NCBI GenBank assembly: GCA_937907025.1
Contig: CALESJ010000045.1
Coordinates: forward strand, 62,001 to 126,000
Reading direction: 5' to 3'
Length of the DNA stretch: 64,000 nt
DNA from: an uncultured Faecalibacterium sp.
Lineage (GTDB): Bacteria; Bacillota; Clostridia; Oscillospirales; Ruminococcaceae
Of this stretch, positions 24,324 through 33,718 are shown in pieces. Each line of letters begins with the position of its first letter. The first letter of the stretch is position 1. The notes beneath the pieces are model-generated. The model saw only the letters and a list, made by a program, of their open reading frames with translations, was not told the origin of the DNA and searched no databases. The translations under genes and the position numbers were made by a program.

Positions 24324-25384
24324 TGCTGGATCTGGAATTTTTCCGTGGCAAACGGGTGTTCGTGACAGGACATACCGGCTTTAAAGGTACCTGGCTGTGC
24401 CGGATGCTGACCGGTGCGGGGGCTGTTGTTACCGGGTACAGCCTGAACCCGCCCACAGACCCGGCCCTGTTTGATATGGCGGGGCTGGACGGAAAGATGA
24501 CCAGCGTTATCGGGGACATCCGGGACCTGGAAACGCTGAAAAATGCGTTTGACGCCGCAAACCCGGAGATCGTGCTGCATCTGGCGGCTCAGCCCATCGT
24601 GCGGGACAGCTACAAGGACCCTCGCTACACCTACGAAACCAATGTGATGGGTACGGTCAATCTGCTGGAGTGTGTGCGCTGCGCGAAGGAGCCCCCGCGG
24701 TCGGTCGTGAATATCACGACTGATAAGGTCTATGAGAATAAGGAATGGTGCTGGGGATACCGGGAAAACGAACCCCTGGACGGGTACGATCCCTACTCCA
24801 ACAGCAAGAGCTGTTCGGAACTGGTGACCCACAGCTATAAGTGCAGTTTTCTGGACGGCATGGGGGTGGCGGTGTCCACTGCCCGGGCCGGGAATGTGAT
24901 CGGCGGCGGCGACTTTGCCAATGACCGCATTATTCCGGACTGCATCCGTGCCATGGAAAAGGGTGAGACGATCGGGGTGCGCAACCCCTATTCGACCCGC
25001 CCTTATCAGCATGTGCTGGAACCGCTGGCAGTCTACCTGATGATTGCCAAAGCACAGTATGAAGACCCGGCTTTTGCGGGGTATTATAATGTGGGGCCGG
25101 ATGACTGTGACTGCGTGACCACCGGCGACCTGGTGGATCTGTTCTGCCGCTGCTGGGGTCCTGAAGCCAAGTGGGAGAATCGCGCTGAAGCCAATGCCCC
25201 CCATGAAGCCAACTTCCTCAAGCTGGATTGCAGCAAACTCAAGGCGACCTTTGGTTGGCATCCCCGCTGGCATATTGAGGAATGCATGCAGATGACCTGC
25301 CGTTTTGGCAAGGTATGGCTGGAAGGCGGCAATATTCCGGCGGAAATGGATGCGGAGATTGCAGAGTTCCTGCGGGAGGTCTGA
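24323..25384 (+). CDS. rfbG: CDP-glucose 4,6-dehydratase
   Basis: This 353-residue extended SDR enzyme has the NAD-binding TGHTGFKG (15-22) and the catalytic Y158-x3-K162 (YSNSK), with STRPYQHVLEPLA further on as in RfbG proteins. It converts CDP-glucose to CDP-4-keto-6-deoxyglucose. It overlaps rfbF by one base, so the two are translationally coupled. Confidence 0.93.
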   Translation: MLDLEFFRGKRVFVTGHTGFKGTWLCRMLTGAGAVVTGYSLNPPTDPALFDMAGLDGKMTSVIGDIRDLETLKNAFDAANPEIVLHLAAQPIVRDSYKDPRYTYETNVMGTVNLLECVRCAKEPPRSVVNITTDKVYENKEWCWGYRENEPLDGYDPYSNSKSCSELVTHSYKCSFLDGMGVAVSTARAGNVIGGGDFANDRIIPDCIRAMEKGETIGVRNPYSTRPYQHVLEPLAVYLMIAKAQYEDPAFAGYYNVGPDDCDCVTTGDLVDLFCRCWGPEAKWENRAEANAPHEANFLKLDCSKLKATFGWHPRWHIEECMQMTCRFGKVWLEGGNIPAEMDAEIAEFLREV

Positions 25385-25412
25385 CAACCCAACACACGGA
25401 GGAGGGAATATT

Positions 25413-27191
25413 TTGAAACATAACGAACAAACGCTGCGCGAACGGCTGTATGGTACCCACTGGTTGTGGTGGGGATTGGCTGCCGTAGCGCTGGTTGCCG
25501 CTGTGGCCTATCTGCGGGTGACGCTGCTGGCCCCCTTGGGCGGTGACGACCAATACGGCAACCTGAACGTCTATGTCCAACTGACAAAGCAGGGGCCGTG
25601 GGCTATCTGGCAGAAAGAATTGAAAGAAATCTGGCAGGCACTCACATTGGGCAATTCCCGCTTTTTCCCCTTCAGCAGCCTGCCGGCACCGATCCGGTAC
25701 TGGCTGCGGGGCGATATTGACAGATACCGCCTGTACATCATCGGACATACCCTGGTAGACGCTGCGGTGATGGGGCTGCTGGTGAGCAAGGCCACCGGGC
25801 GCCGGGGGCTGGGCGGGGCAGCATTTGCGCTGCTGCCCTTGATGCTCTGCGTGTATGATTACTACCAGAACAACGGAATGTACAGCTATTATGCGCTGCC
25901 GCAGTCGGTGCTGCTGCCGGCATTGCTGGCCGGACTTTGTATGGTGGCGCTGCACAAGAGCGGCCATATCCGTTGGGCGCTGCTGGGCGCGGTGCTGACA
26001 TTCTGGACCTGTGGTACCTACGAAATCGGGTATACCTATATTTTTATGCTGGGTCTGCTGGCCTTGCTGCTGGAACCCCGCTTCTGGCGGGCAGTGCGGC
26101 TGGGGCTGCCGTTCCTGGCTGGGGAGCTGGCGGCTCTTTTCTACTATGTCATGAGCGCCCGGATGCATGCATCCCAGGGGGTATATGACGGTGTGCGTGT
26201 GGCAATGGAACCCACATCCATCTTGCGGACCTGGGTGCAGCAGATGTCCGGCGGATTCCCCCTGAACATTCCGCTGATGGCTGGCGCACGGGTCCAGGCG
26301 CTGACGGCGGGCGATGTGATTTTTCCGCTGCTGCTGGCAGCGGTGGTGGTCTTGTTCCTGCTGGTGGGCAAGCCGTCGCTGACATGCCGGCAGGGCGTGT
26401 GCCTGTTCCTGATGGGGGTGGTTATGCTGGCCGGTCCCGCGCTGCTCATCGGCCTTTCCGGCAAATATCAGGGCGGCTGGGTCACATGGACCGGCGCCTA
26501 TATTCCCGCCGTGGTCGAGTCTTTCGGCGTGACGCTGATGGTGCTGGTGGTGCTGGTACTGGTGTTCCAGCTGGCGCGCCGCGGCCCCCGCTGGCTGTAT
26601 GCGGTGCTGGCGGTGCTGGTACTGGCCGCGCTGACGGCATGCGGTGCCTATGAGCGTGGCGTGACCCGGGAACGATACGACACGGGAGGGCGCGCCTCCT
26701 ACGAGTTCCTGTGTGACAGCGTGGAGTCGGGGCTGGTTGCGGACGTGCCCGAAACGGCGCCGCTGGTGTGTGAGTTCAATGTATGGGGCAGCAGCAAGAG
26801 CGCCCAGGAAATGTTCTTCCAGCGGTATGGTGACTGCCGGCGCAACGCGTACCATGTGGAAGCCTGGGAAGCCGATCCCCAGCCCAATGGGGAAGACATC
26901 TATTATCTGGGCAATATCCAGAATTATGAGGGATACAATGTGGCCTGGCTGGCCCACACAACCGATTTGATGGTCCAGTATGCCGATTCCGTAAAGGTGT
27001 ACATCCGGGGAGAGGAAGTCCCGGCGGACGCCACATTGAGCTATATCACCCAGGGAACAGATGGCAGCGAGGTCTGGAAGGAAGCTTCCATTGCGGACCT
27101 TCCGCAGACAGAACCCGATGAGAACGGCGACTATTTTGTGACGGTGGAAGATGAAAACATTCTTTGCCGCCGCATCAGCCTGTGGCCGTGA
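25413..27191 (+). CDS. Large multi-pass membrane protein, possible GT-C-type glycosyltransferase
   Basis: This 592-residue protein starts with TTG 25413 after ACGGAGGAGGG. About ten membrane helices occupy residues 15-420, and a C-terminal extracytoplasmic domain covers about 430-592. The first outer loop contains LGGDDQYGN, an acidic pair in the place where GT-C transferases keep catalytic residues. It resembles DUF6056-type surface-glycan proteins. It probably adds a sugar from a polyprenyl-phosphate donor outside the membrane. The acceptor and sugar are unknown. Confidence 0.6.
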   Translation: MKHNEQTLRERLYGTHWLWWGLAAVALVAAVAYLRVTLLAPLGGDDQYGNLNVYVQLTKQGPWAIWQKELKEIWQALTLGNSRFFPFSSLPAPIRYWLRGDIDRYRLYIIGHTLVDAAVMGLLVSKATGRRGLGGAAFALLPLMLCVYDYYQNNGMYSYYALPQSVLLPALLAGLCMVALHKSGHIRWALLGAVLTFWTCGTYEIGYTYIFMLGLLALLLEPRFWRAVRLGLPFLAGELAALFYYVMSARMHASQGVYDGVRVAMEPTSILRTWVQQMSGGFPLNIPLMAGARVQALTAGDVIFPLLLAAVVVLFLLVGKPSLTCRQGVCLFLMGVVMLAGPALLIGLSGKYQGGWVTWTGAYIPAVVESFGVTLMVLVVLVLVFQLARRGPRWLYAVLAVLVLAALTACGAYERGVTRERYDTGGRASYEFLCDSVESGLVADVPETAPLVCEFNVWGSSKSAQEMFFQRYGDCRRNAYHVEAWEADPQPNGEDIYYLGNIQNYEGYNVAWLAHTTDLMVQYADSVKVYIRGEEVPADATLSYITQGTDGSEVWKEASIADLPQTEPDENGDYFVTVEDENILCRRISLWP

Positions 27192-27237
27192 TTTCCAACG
27201 GAAGAATATTTCATTTCGATAGGCAAGGAGGCCCCTC

Positions 27238-28584
27238 ATGCAGAAAACCTGGTCGAACGAGGCGGAAGCCCGGGAACAGATCAAAGAAATGGTGGCACAG
27301 TACTACCATGATTTCAAGGAAAAGAAAGAGGAATTCAAGCCCGGCGACCGCATTACCTATGCGTCCCGTGTTTTTGATGAAAAGGAAATGTGCGCCCTGA
27401 CCGATGCGGCGCTGGATTTCTGGTTGACCACCGGCCGCTTTGCCGATGAATTTGAGAAAAAGTTTGCCGAATGGATCGGCGTGCGGTTTGCCAACCTGGT
27501 CAACAGCGGTTCTTCCGCCAACCTGATCGCTTTTATGGCGCTGACGGCCCCTGAACTGGGGGAGCGTCAGATCAAGAAAGGCGACGAGATCATCACGGTG
27601 GCCTGCGGATTCCCCACCACCGTCACCCCGGCGCTGCAGTATGGCGCCGTGCCGGTATTCGTGGATGTGACCGTGCCCCAGTACAACATTGATGTTTCCA
27701 AGCTGGAGGCCGCACTTTCTCCCAAAACCAAGGCGGTCATGATCGCCCATACCCTGGGCAATCCGTTCGATCTGTCTGCGGTCAAGGCATTCTGTGACGA
27801 GCACAACCTCTGGCTGGTGGAGGACAACTGCGACGCGCTGGGCACCCAGTATACCATCAACGGGGAAACCCGGTTCACCGGCACCTGGGGCGACATCGGC
27901 ACCTCCAGCTTCTACCCGCCCCACCATATGACCATGGGTGAAGGCGGCTGCGTGTACACCAACAATCCGCTGCTCAACCGCCTGATCAAGAGCTACCGTG
28001 ACTGGGGCCGCGACTGCGTCTGCCCCTCCGGCCATGATAATTTCTGCGGCCATCGCTTTGACGGCCAGTACGGTGAACTGCCTGCCGGCTATGACCATAA
28101 GTATGTGTACAGCCATTTCGGCTATAACCTCAAGGTCACCGATATGCAGGCTGCCATCGGCTGTGAACAGCTGAAGAAATTCCCCTCCTTCATTGAGCGC
28201 CGCCGCCATAACTGGGACCGCCTGCGCGCTGCCCTGGAACCTGCGGCCGATAAGCTGATTCTGCCGGAGCCGGCGGCCAACAGCCGTCCGTCCTGGTTCG
28301 GGTTCCTGATCTCGGTGCGCCCGGAAAGCGGCCTGGACCGCAATGCCATGACCCGCTATATCGAGGGCAAGAACGTGCAGACCCGCCTGCTGTTCAGCGG
28401 CAACCTGATCAAGCACCCCTGCTTTGACCAGATCCGCGGCACCGATGCCTACCGCGTGGTGGGCGACCTGACCAACACCGATTTTATTATGAACAACACT
28501 TTCTGGGTGGGCGTGTACCCCGGCATGACCGACGAGATGATCGATTATATGGCGCAGGTCATTCTGGAAGCCGCTCAGGCATAA
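27238..28584 (+). CDS. rfbH: CDP-4-keto-6-deoxyglucose 3-dehydrase (E1)
   Basis: This 448-residue enzyme is a PMP- and [2Fe-2S]-dependent member of the DegT fold. The PLP lysine is replaced by His in SFYPPHHMTMGEGG (H229/H230). Cluster ligands are visible as C260-x-C262-x7-C270 with C198 upstream, the pattern known for E1. It removes the C3 hydroxyl of CDP-4-keto-6-deoxyglucose, giving the 3,6-dideoxy skeleton. The partner reductase E3 (AscD/YerD type) is not in the window, so electrons must come from another source. Confidence 0.93.
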   Translation: MQKTWSNEAEAREQIKEMVAQYYHDFKEKKEEFKPGDRITYASRVFDEKEMCALTDAALDFWLTTGRFADEFEKKFAEWIGVRFANLVNSGSSANLIAFMALTAPELGERQIKKGDEIITVACGFPTTVTPALQYGAVPVFVDVTVPQYNIDVSKLEAALSPKTKAVMIAHTLGNPFDLSAVKAFCDEHNLWLVEDNCDALGTQYTINGETRFTGTWGDIGTSSFYPPHHMTMGEGGCVYTNNPLLNRLIKSYRDWGRDCVCPSGHDNFCGHRFDGQYGELPAGYDHKYVYSHFGYNLKVTDMQAAIGCEQLKKFPSFIERRRHNWDRLRAALEPAADKLILPEPAANSRPSWFGFLISVRPESGLDRNAMTRYIEGKNVQTRLLFSGNLIKHPCFDQIRGTDAYRVVGDLTNTDFIMNNTFWVGVYPGMTDEMIDYMAQVILEAAQA

Positions 28585-28615
28585 ATGGTTACTCTCCACA
28601 ATAAAAGGATCACCT

Positions 28616-29863
28616 ATGGATTTTAGAAAGCAAGCGGCCATCAACTCGGTGGGATCGGTTGTGCTGATGTTCGGGCAGTGGCTGATCTCTGTCCTGCTGG
28701 TACGTATGTCCGGTTACGAGGATGCCGGCGTATTTTCGCTGGCCATGACCGTATCGAATATGTTTACATTTTTCGCCAACTATGGTTTGCGAAATTATCA
28801 GGTCGCGGATGTGAAGGGAACCTATACCCAGGTACAATACCTTCTGGCTCGTTTCTGCACTTCGACGGCTGCTTTGGTGGCATGTGCCGTATACCTGATG
28901 CTGGTGCCGAACTATACGCTTACAGAACGGTGGGCTGTACTGTTTTATCTGTTGTACAGCCTGTGCAATATTATCAGCGATATTTTGTTCGGAGCTTTGC
29001 AACTTCAGGGCAGGTTGGAAATTAACGGTTATTCCAATGTGATCCGTGGTGTGCTGTGCTTTGTGGCGTTCATTGCCAGTTATGCCGTCTGTCATCAGAT
29101 GGTGCTGTCGCTGCTGGTAATGGTAGCGGTTGACGTGATTTGGAGCGGGCTGTATGATTGGCGTTATTTCCTGCAGTCAGAAAAGCTCAATCGTCCCGGC
29201 GGCAAAGATCTTCTTCGGTGCGGGCGGCTGCTGCGCGCCTGCTTTACCCTGATGATTTCTTCCCTTCTGCCTGTCATCACCACGGCACTGCCGCGGCTTT
29301 CCATCAAATCGCAGGCAGGCACGGAACAGTTGGGGTATTTTTCCACCATTTTTACTCCCACAGTGCTGATGACCACGTTGGTGCCTTCTATTATTATTGT
29401 TATGGTTCCCAAGATGGCAAAGTCCTGGAACGAGGGACGGCGCGGTGAGTATCTGAAATTCGCGGGGCAGAATTACCTGATTTCGGTGGCATTTGTGGCC
29501 CTGGCGGAAGTGGCGGCTTTGCTGGTTGGCCGGCCGGTAATGAGATTGCTTTTCGGGCCGGAAATCCTTGACCATTATTCGCTGTTATATTGGGCAATTC
29601 TGGCAACAGGGCTGAACCTGATGGTTTCCTGCGGCAACAGCGCGCTCATTTCCATCCACAGCAATATGACGGTAGCAATCGCCTCGGCTCTGGCTCTCGG
29701 CTTCACGGCGGCTCTTTCCGGGCCGATGGTCCGGGCTTTTGGAATCAACGGTGCCGCTTATGTGCTGGCATTGGCCTACTTTCTGCAAGCCTTGTTCCAG
29801 ACGGTGGTGATTTTGTATCAGGTAGGACATCGAGGAGCGAAAAAACAGGGACCGCAAAGCTGA
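28616..29863 (+). CDS. Polysaccharide flippase (Wzx/MATE-like)
   Basis: This 415-residue membrane protein has about 11-12 predicted membrane helices and begins MDFRKQAAINSVGSVVLMFG, typical of oligosaccharide-lipid flippases. It would move a lipid-linked repeat unit across the membrane. Its GC content is visibly lower than that of rfbH upstream, as often seen for flippase genes exchanged between strains. Confidence 0.85.
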   Translation: MDFRKQAAINSVGSVVLMFGQWLISVLLVRMSGYEDAGVFSLAMTVSNMFTFFANYGLRNYQVADVKGTYTQVQYLLARFCTSTAALVACAVYLMLVPNYTLTERWAVLFYLLYSLCNIISDILFGALQLQGRLEINGYSNVIRGVLCFVAFIASYAVCHQMVLSLLVMVAVDVIWSGLYDWRYFLQSEKLNRPGGKDLLRCGRLLRACFTLMISSLLPVITTALPRLSIKSQAGTEQLGYFSTIFTPTVLMTTLVPSIIIVMVPKMAKSWNEGRRGEYLKFAGQNYLISVAFVALAEVAALLVGRPVMRLLFGPEILDHYSLLYWAILATGLNLMVSCGNSALISIHSNMTVAIASALALGFTAALSGPMVRAFGINGAAYVLALAYFLQALFQTVVILYQVGHRGAKKQGPQS

Positions 29864-29910
29864 GAGATGCTGTCCCTTGAACCCGCTTAGTAAGAAAGGA
29901 TCTAAATACC

Positions 29911-30933
29911 ATGGCGATGAAACAATCCGGGCCTTTGGAATTGAATGTTCTGTATGCCTGCGACGAAAACTATGCTCCTTTTGCAGGCATATCCATGACT
30001 TCGCTGTTTATGAACAACCGTGACCTGGACCGTATTCGGGTTTACCTGGTGCTGGATCATGTCAGCGATAAAAACAAAGCGCGCTACCAGGAATTGGCCC
30101 GGCAGTATGGTCGGGAAGTGGTGCTGATCGACGCCCAGGATGTGGTGGAAAAGATCAAAGCGCTGAATATCCCCATGTATCGTGGGTCTTATACAACCAA
30201 TTTCCGGCTCTTCTTTACGGATTACATTAATGACCCGATGGAAAAGCTGCTGTATGTGGATTGCGATACCCTGATCACAGGGAGCTTGCGGCCGCTGCTG
30301 GAGCTGGATATGGGGGATAACTGGCTGGGAATGGTTATGGGTTCCATGATGCTGCGCTGCAGGAAGATCTTTGATTACCAGGCCCCTTATAATGCAGGCG
30401 TTTTGCTGATCAATGTGGATTTGTGGCGCAAGGAGGCAGTGGCAGAAAAACTGCTGGATCATACCATGCACGTCCGTGCGCAGTATGTCAACCCTGATCA
30501 GGACCTGCTGAATGTGGTTTGTGCAGGACATATTTTGTGCCTGCCGCCGGAATACAACTTCCCGCCTATTCATCGAGTGGTACCGGATAAAATTTATTAC
30601 AGAGAGGCAAAACCCGGCTTTTATACGCCTGACCAGATCCAGAATGCCCGGGAACATCCTGTGATCCTGCATACCTACCGTTTCCTGGGAGAATTCCCCT
30701 GGCATAAGGACAGCATGCATCCGGACGTGGCGCTGTTTGACCAGTATAGGATGGCTTCTCCCTGGAAGGACTACCAGAAAAAGCCCGCCAGCCAGGCGCT
30801 TTCCTTTAAAGCAGAACGAATCCTGTACCGGGTCCTGCCGCGGGGGGCATTCTTCTGGTTGTTGAACATGGTGCAGTATTACTCTTTTAAAAAACAGGAG
30901 AAGACGCTGCAACAAAAAGCTGAACACCGCTGA
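29911..30933 (+). CDS. Family 8 glycosyltransferase
   Basis: This 340-residue cytoplasmic enzyme has LNVLYACDENYAPFAGISMTS at the N-terminus, the metal-binding D117-C-D119 motif in LLYVDCDTLI and YNAGVLLINVDLWR, all features of GT8 retaining transferases using UDP-glucose or UDP-galactose. A C-terminal helical region (about 280-340) may associate with the membrane. The acceptor is unknown. The start ATG at 29911 follows AAGAAAGGA. Confidence 0.87.
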   Translation: MAMKQSGPLELNVLYACDENYAPFAGISMTSLFMNNRDLDRIRVYLVLDHVSDKNKARYQELARQYGREVVLIDAQDVVEKIKALNIPMYRGSYTTNFRLFFTDYINDPMEKLLYVDCDTLITGSLRPLLELDMGDNWLGMVMGSMMLRCRKIFDYQAPYNAGVLLINVDLWRKEAVAEKLLDHTMHVRAQYVNPDQDLLNVVCAGHILCLPPEYNFPPIHRVVPDKIYYREAKPGFYTPDQIQNAREHPVILHTYRFLGEFPWHKDSMHPDVALFDQYRMASPWKDYQKKPASQALSFKAERILYRVLPRGAFFWLLNMVQYYSFKKQEKTLQQKAEHR

Positions 30934-30966
30934 ATCACGGCGGATAGACAAGGTGGACGATAGATA

Positions 30967-31776
30967 ATGAAAATCGAGGAATTGCATGACCAGCTGTTCT
31001 CGGTGCTGTGCATTGTGGATGAAATCTGCCGCAAGGAAAAGGTCCGCTATTTTCTGGATAGTGGGACGGCCATCGGTGCAGCACGGGAAAAGGGATTCGT
31101 TCCCTGGGATGATGATGTGGACATCAAGGTCCTGCGGGAAGACTACCCCGCGTTCAAGGCGGCCATGCAAAAGAACCTGCCGGAGCATCTGCATTTTATC
31201 GAACCGCAGGACTATGCCCCTGCCTTTTATGATTTTATTCCCCGGGTGTATGATGACCGTCTGCCTCTGCGGGATGAAACCGATGCGGACCGCTATTACA
31301 AGAATTATCAGAACCGTGTGGGGCTGGATGTGTTCATCTTTGACAAAGTTCCCGATTCCGCATGGGCACAGAAGCGGCTGCGGCTGAGCTCCAAGATACT
31401 GTACGGGATGGGAATGTCCAAGCGGTATCATATCGATTACACCAAGTACACCCCGGTGCAGCGCCTGATGGTGAGAGTGCTGTGCCTGATGGGAAAACCG
31501 TTTTCTACCGAGTGGATCTGCCGGAAATGGAACCGCATTGCCGCATCCTATCAGGATAAACCGGCCAAATGGCGTTTCCCCTCCAACTTCCAGCTGGAGC
31601 AGCAGTTCTTCTTCCCCGCAAATCTGTACGAAGGAACGGTATACATGCCTTTCCGGGACCGTGAACTGCCCATGATCTCGGGCTATGACGGGGAACTTAC
31701 GCAACTTTACGGCGATTACATGCATCCGCCGAAAGATAAAGATGCCTTTGTCAAGCATGCACAGCTTGACACCTGA
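30967..31776 (+). CDS. LicD-family phosphotransferase
   Basis: This 269-residue protein has the nucleotidyltransferase-like LicD core: FLDSGTAIGAAREKG followed by FVPWDDDVDI (residues 30-54), where the acidic residues bind metal. LicD proteins transfer phosphocholine or similar phospho-groups from a CDP-activated donor onto glycans. The next gene encodes a LicC-like cytidylyltransferase fused to an aminotransferase, a likely source of the donor. Confidence 0.87.
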   Translation: MKIEELHDQLFSVLCIVDEICRKEKVRYFLDSGTAIGAAREKGFVPWDDDVDIKVLREDYPAFKAAMQKNLPEHLHFIEPQDYAPAFYDFIPRVYDDRLPLRDETDADRYYKNYQNRVGLDVFIFDKVPDSAWAQKRLRLSSKILYGMGMSKRYHIDYTKYTPVQRLMVRVLCLMGKPFSTEWICRKWNRIAASYQDKPAKWRFPSNFQLEQQFFFPANLYEGTVYMPFRDRELPMISGYDGELTQLYGDYMHPPKDKDAFVKHAQLDT

Positions 31777-31872
31777 TTTGTAAGCAACGCGTCCCCGGAA
31801 ACCGACCCGCCCCGGCGGGAATCCGAACATCGGAAGGAGGATGTGCGGCCGACCAGTGCCGCGCAACAAAGT

Positions 31873-33681
31873 ATGCAAGCAATCATTTTGGCAGCCGGTA
31901 TGGGCAAACGCCTGAAGGAACTGACCCGCAACAACACCAAATGCATGGTTAAGGTGAACGGGGTCACGCTCATTGAACGCGCACTGCATCAGCTGGATGC
32001 CCTGTCCCTGAACCGCATCGTAGTGGTGGTGGGGTATGAGGGCCAGAAACTGCAGGAGTATATCGGAACCCTGACGGTGAATACCCCCATCGAGTTCATC
32101 GATAACCCCATCTATGACAAGACCAACAATATTTATTCCCTTTGGCTGGCCCGGGAAGAACTGGCCAAGGATGATACCCTGCTGCTGGAATCCGACCTGA
32201 TTTTTGAGGATTCGGTGCTGCGTGCCCTGGTGGACGACCCCCGCGATACCCTGGCGCTGGTGGACAAGTACGAGCGCTGGATGGACGGTACGGTGGTCAA
32301 GCTGGACGAGGAAGACAACATCCTGGCGTTTGTGCCCGGCAAGCAGTTCGATTTCAGCGAAGTGTCCCAGTATTACAAGACCGTGAACCTGTACAAGTTC
32401 AGCAAGCAGTTCTCGGTCAGCCATTACATCCCGTTCCTGGATGCGTACAGCAAGGCCCTGGGCAATAACGAGTATTATGAACAGGTCCTGCGGGTGATCG
32501 CCATGCTGGATGACCCCGGCATTCGCGGCAAGCGCCTCAACGGTCAGAAGTGGTACGAGATCGACGATGTGCAGGATCTGGACATTGCCTCCTCCATGTT
32601 CACGCCGGACCCGGATGAACGCCTTCGTGCCCTGGAAAGTCGGTACGGCGGCTTCTGGCGGTATCCCAAGATGGTGGACTTCTGCTATCTGGTCAATCCG
32701 TATTATCCGCCCAAGAAGATGCGGGAGGAACTCAAAGCCAGCTTTGACGTACTGCTGACCCAGTATCCTTCCGGTATGCGGGTCAACTCGCTGCTGGCCG
32801 GCAAGAATTTCGGTCTGCATCCGGAACACATTGTGGTGGGTAACGGTGCTTCCGAACTGATCAAGAGCCTGCTGGAGAGCATGAAAGGCAAACTGGGCAT
32901 TACCCGCCCCACCTTTGAGGAATACCCCCACCGTGTGGACCATGTGCAGCTGGTGGAATTCCACGCCCCCGGCCCGGACTACCGCTATGACGAGCAGGAT
33001 CTGATCCGGTTTTTCTCTGCCCATCCGGTGGAGGATCTGGCCCTCATCAACCCGGACAATCCTTCCGGCAACTATATTCCCAAGGCCGGGGTGCTGCGGC
33101 TGGCAGACTGGTGCGAGGCCAACGGCGTGCGGCTGATTGTGGACGAGAGCTTTGTGGACTTTGCCGATGAAGCGGATGCCACGATGCTGGACGAGCAGAT
33201 TCTGGCGGCACATCCGCATATGGTTGTTGTCAAGAGCATCTCCAAGAGTTACGGTGTGCCCGGCCTGCGTCTGGGCGTGCTGGCCTGCGCCAACGAGGAA
33301 CTCATCCGGTATATCAAGAAGGACGTGTCCATCTGGAACATCAATTCCTTTGCCGAGTACTACATGCAGATCGAGGAAAAGTACAAGAAGGACTATACCG
33401 CCGCTCTGGCCCGTTTCCGCGCCGTGCGGGCGGACTTTGCCGAAAAGCTGGCTACCCTGCCCGGTGTGCGGGTACTGCCCAGCCAGGCCAACTACTTCAT
33501 GTGCGAACTCACCGGCGGCATGACCGCCCATCACCTGTGTCTGGCTATGCTGGACCGGAACATCCTGATCAAGGATGTTTCTCCCAAGGTGCACGATGAA
33601 GGACAGTTCGTGCGCATTGCGGTGCGTACCACCGAGGAAAACAACAATCTCATCGACGCCATGCGCGCGGTCCTGGTCTGA
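31873..33681 (+). CDS. Nucleotidyltransferase-aminotransferase fusion protein
   Basis: This 602-residue protein has two domains. Residues 1-235 are a LicC-like sugar/aminoalcohol-phosphate nucleotidyltransferase (AIILAAGMGKRLKELT, NTKCMVKVNG). Residues 250-602 are a class I/II PLP aminotransferase of the HisC/CobD type with the cofactor Lys K458 in KSISKSYGVPGLRLG. The domains may make and activate an amino-containing phospho-compound with CTP for the LicD next door; a fused cytidylyltransferase/2-aminoethylphosphonate aminotransferase (PntC type) is a known precedent. The start is uncertain: ATG 31873 fits the domain edge, but the only strong ribosome site (AAGGAGG, 31834-31840) lies just before a GTG at 31843 in the same frame. 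Confidence 0.8.
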   Translation: MQAIILAAGMGKRLKELTRNNTKCMVKVNGVTLIERALHQLDALSLNRIVVVVGYEGQKLQEYIGTLTVNTPIEFIDNPIYDKTNNIYSLWLAREELAKDDTLLLESDLIFEDSVLRALVDDPRDTLALVDKYERWMDGTVVKLDEEDNILAFVPGKQFDFSEVSQYYKTVNLYKFSKQFSVSHYIPFLDAYSKALGNNEYYEQVLRVIAMLDDPGIRGKRLNGQKWYEIDDVQDLDIASSMFTPDPDERLRALESRYGGFWRYPKMVDFCYLVNPYYPPKKMREELKASFDVLLTQYPSGMRVNSLLAGKNFGLHPEHIVVGNGASELIKSLLESMKGKLGITRPTFEEYPHRVDHVQLVEFHAPGPDYRYDEQDLIRFFSAHPVEDLALINPDNPSGNYIPKAGVLRLADWCEANGVRLIVDESFVDFADEADATMLDEQILAAHPHMVVVKSISKSYGVPGLRLGVLACANEELIRYIKKDVSIWNINSFAEYYMQIEEKYKKDYTAALARFRAVRADFAEKLATLPGVRVLPSQANYFMCELTGGMTAHHLCLAMLDRNILIKDVSPKVHDEGQFVRIAVRTTEENNNLIDAMRAVLV

Positions 33682-33718
33682 GCCGGCCGCGGCAGGGCTG
33701 CCAGTGTGGAGGTAACCC

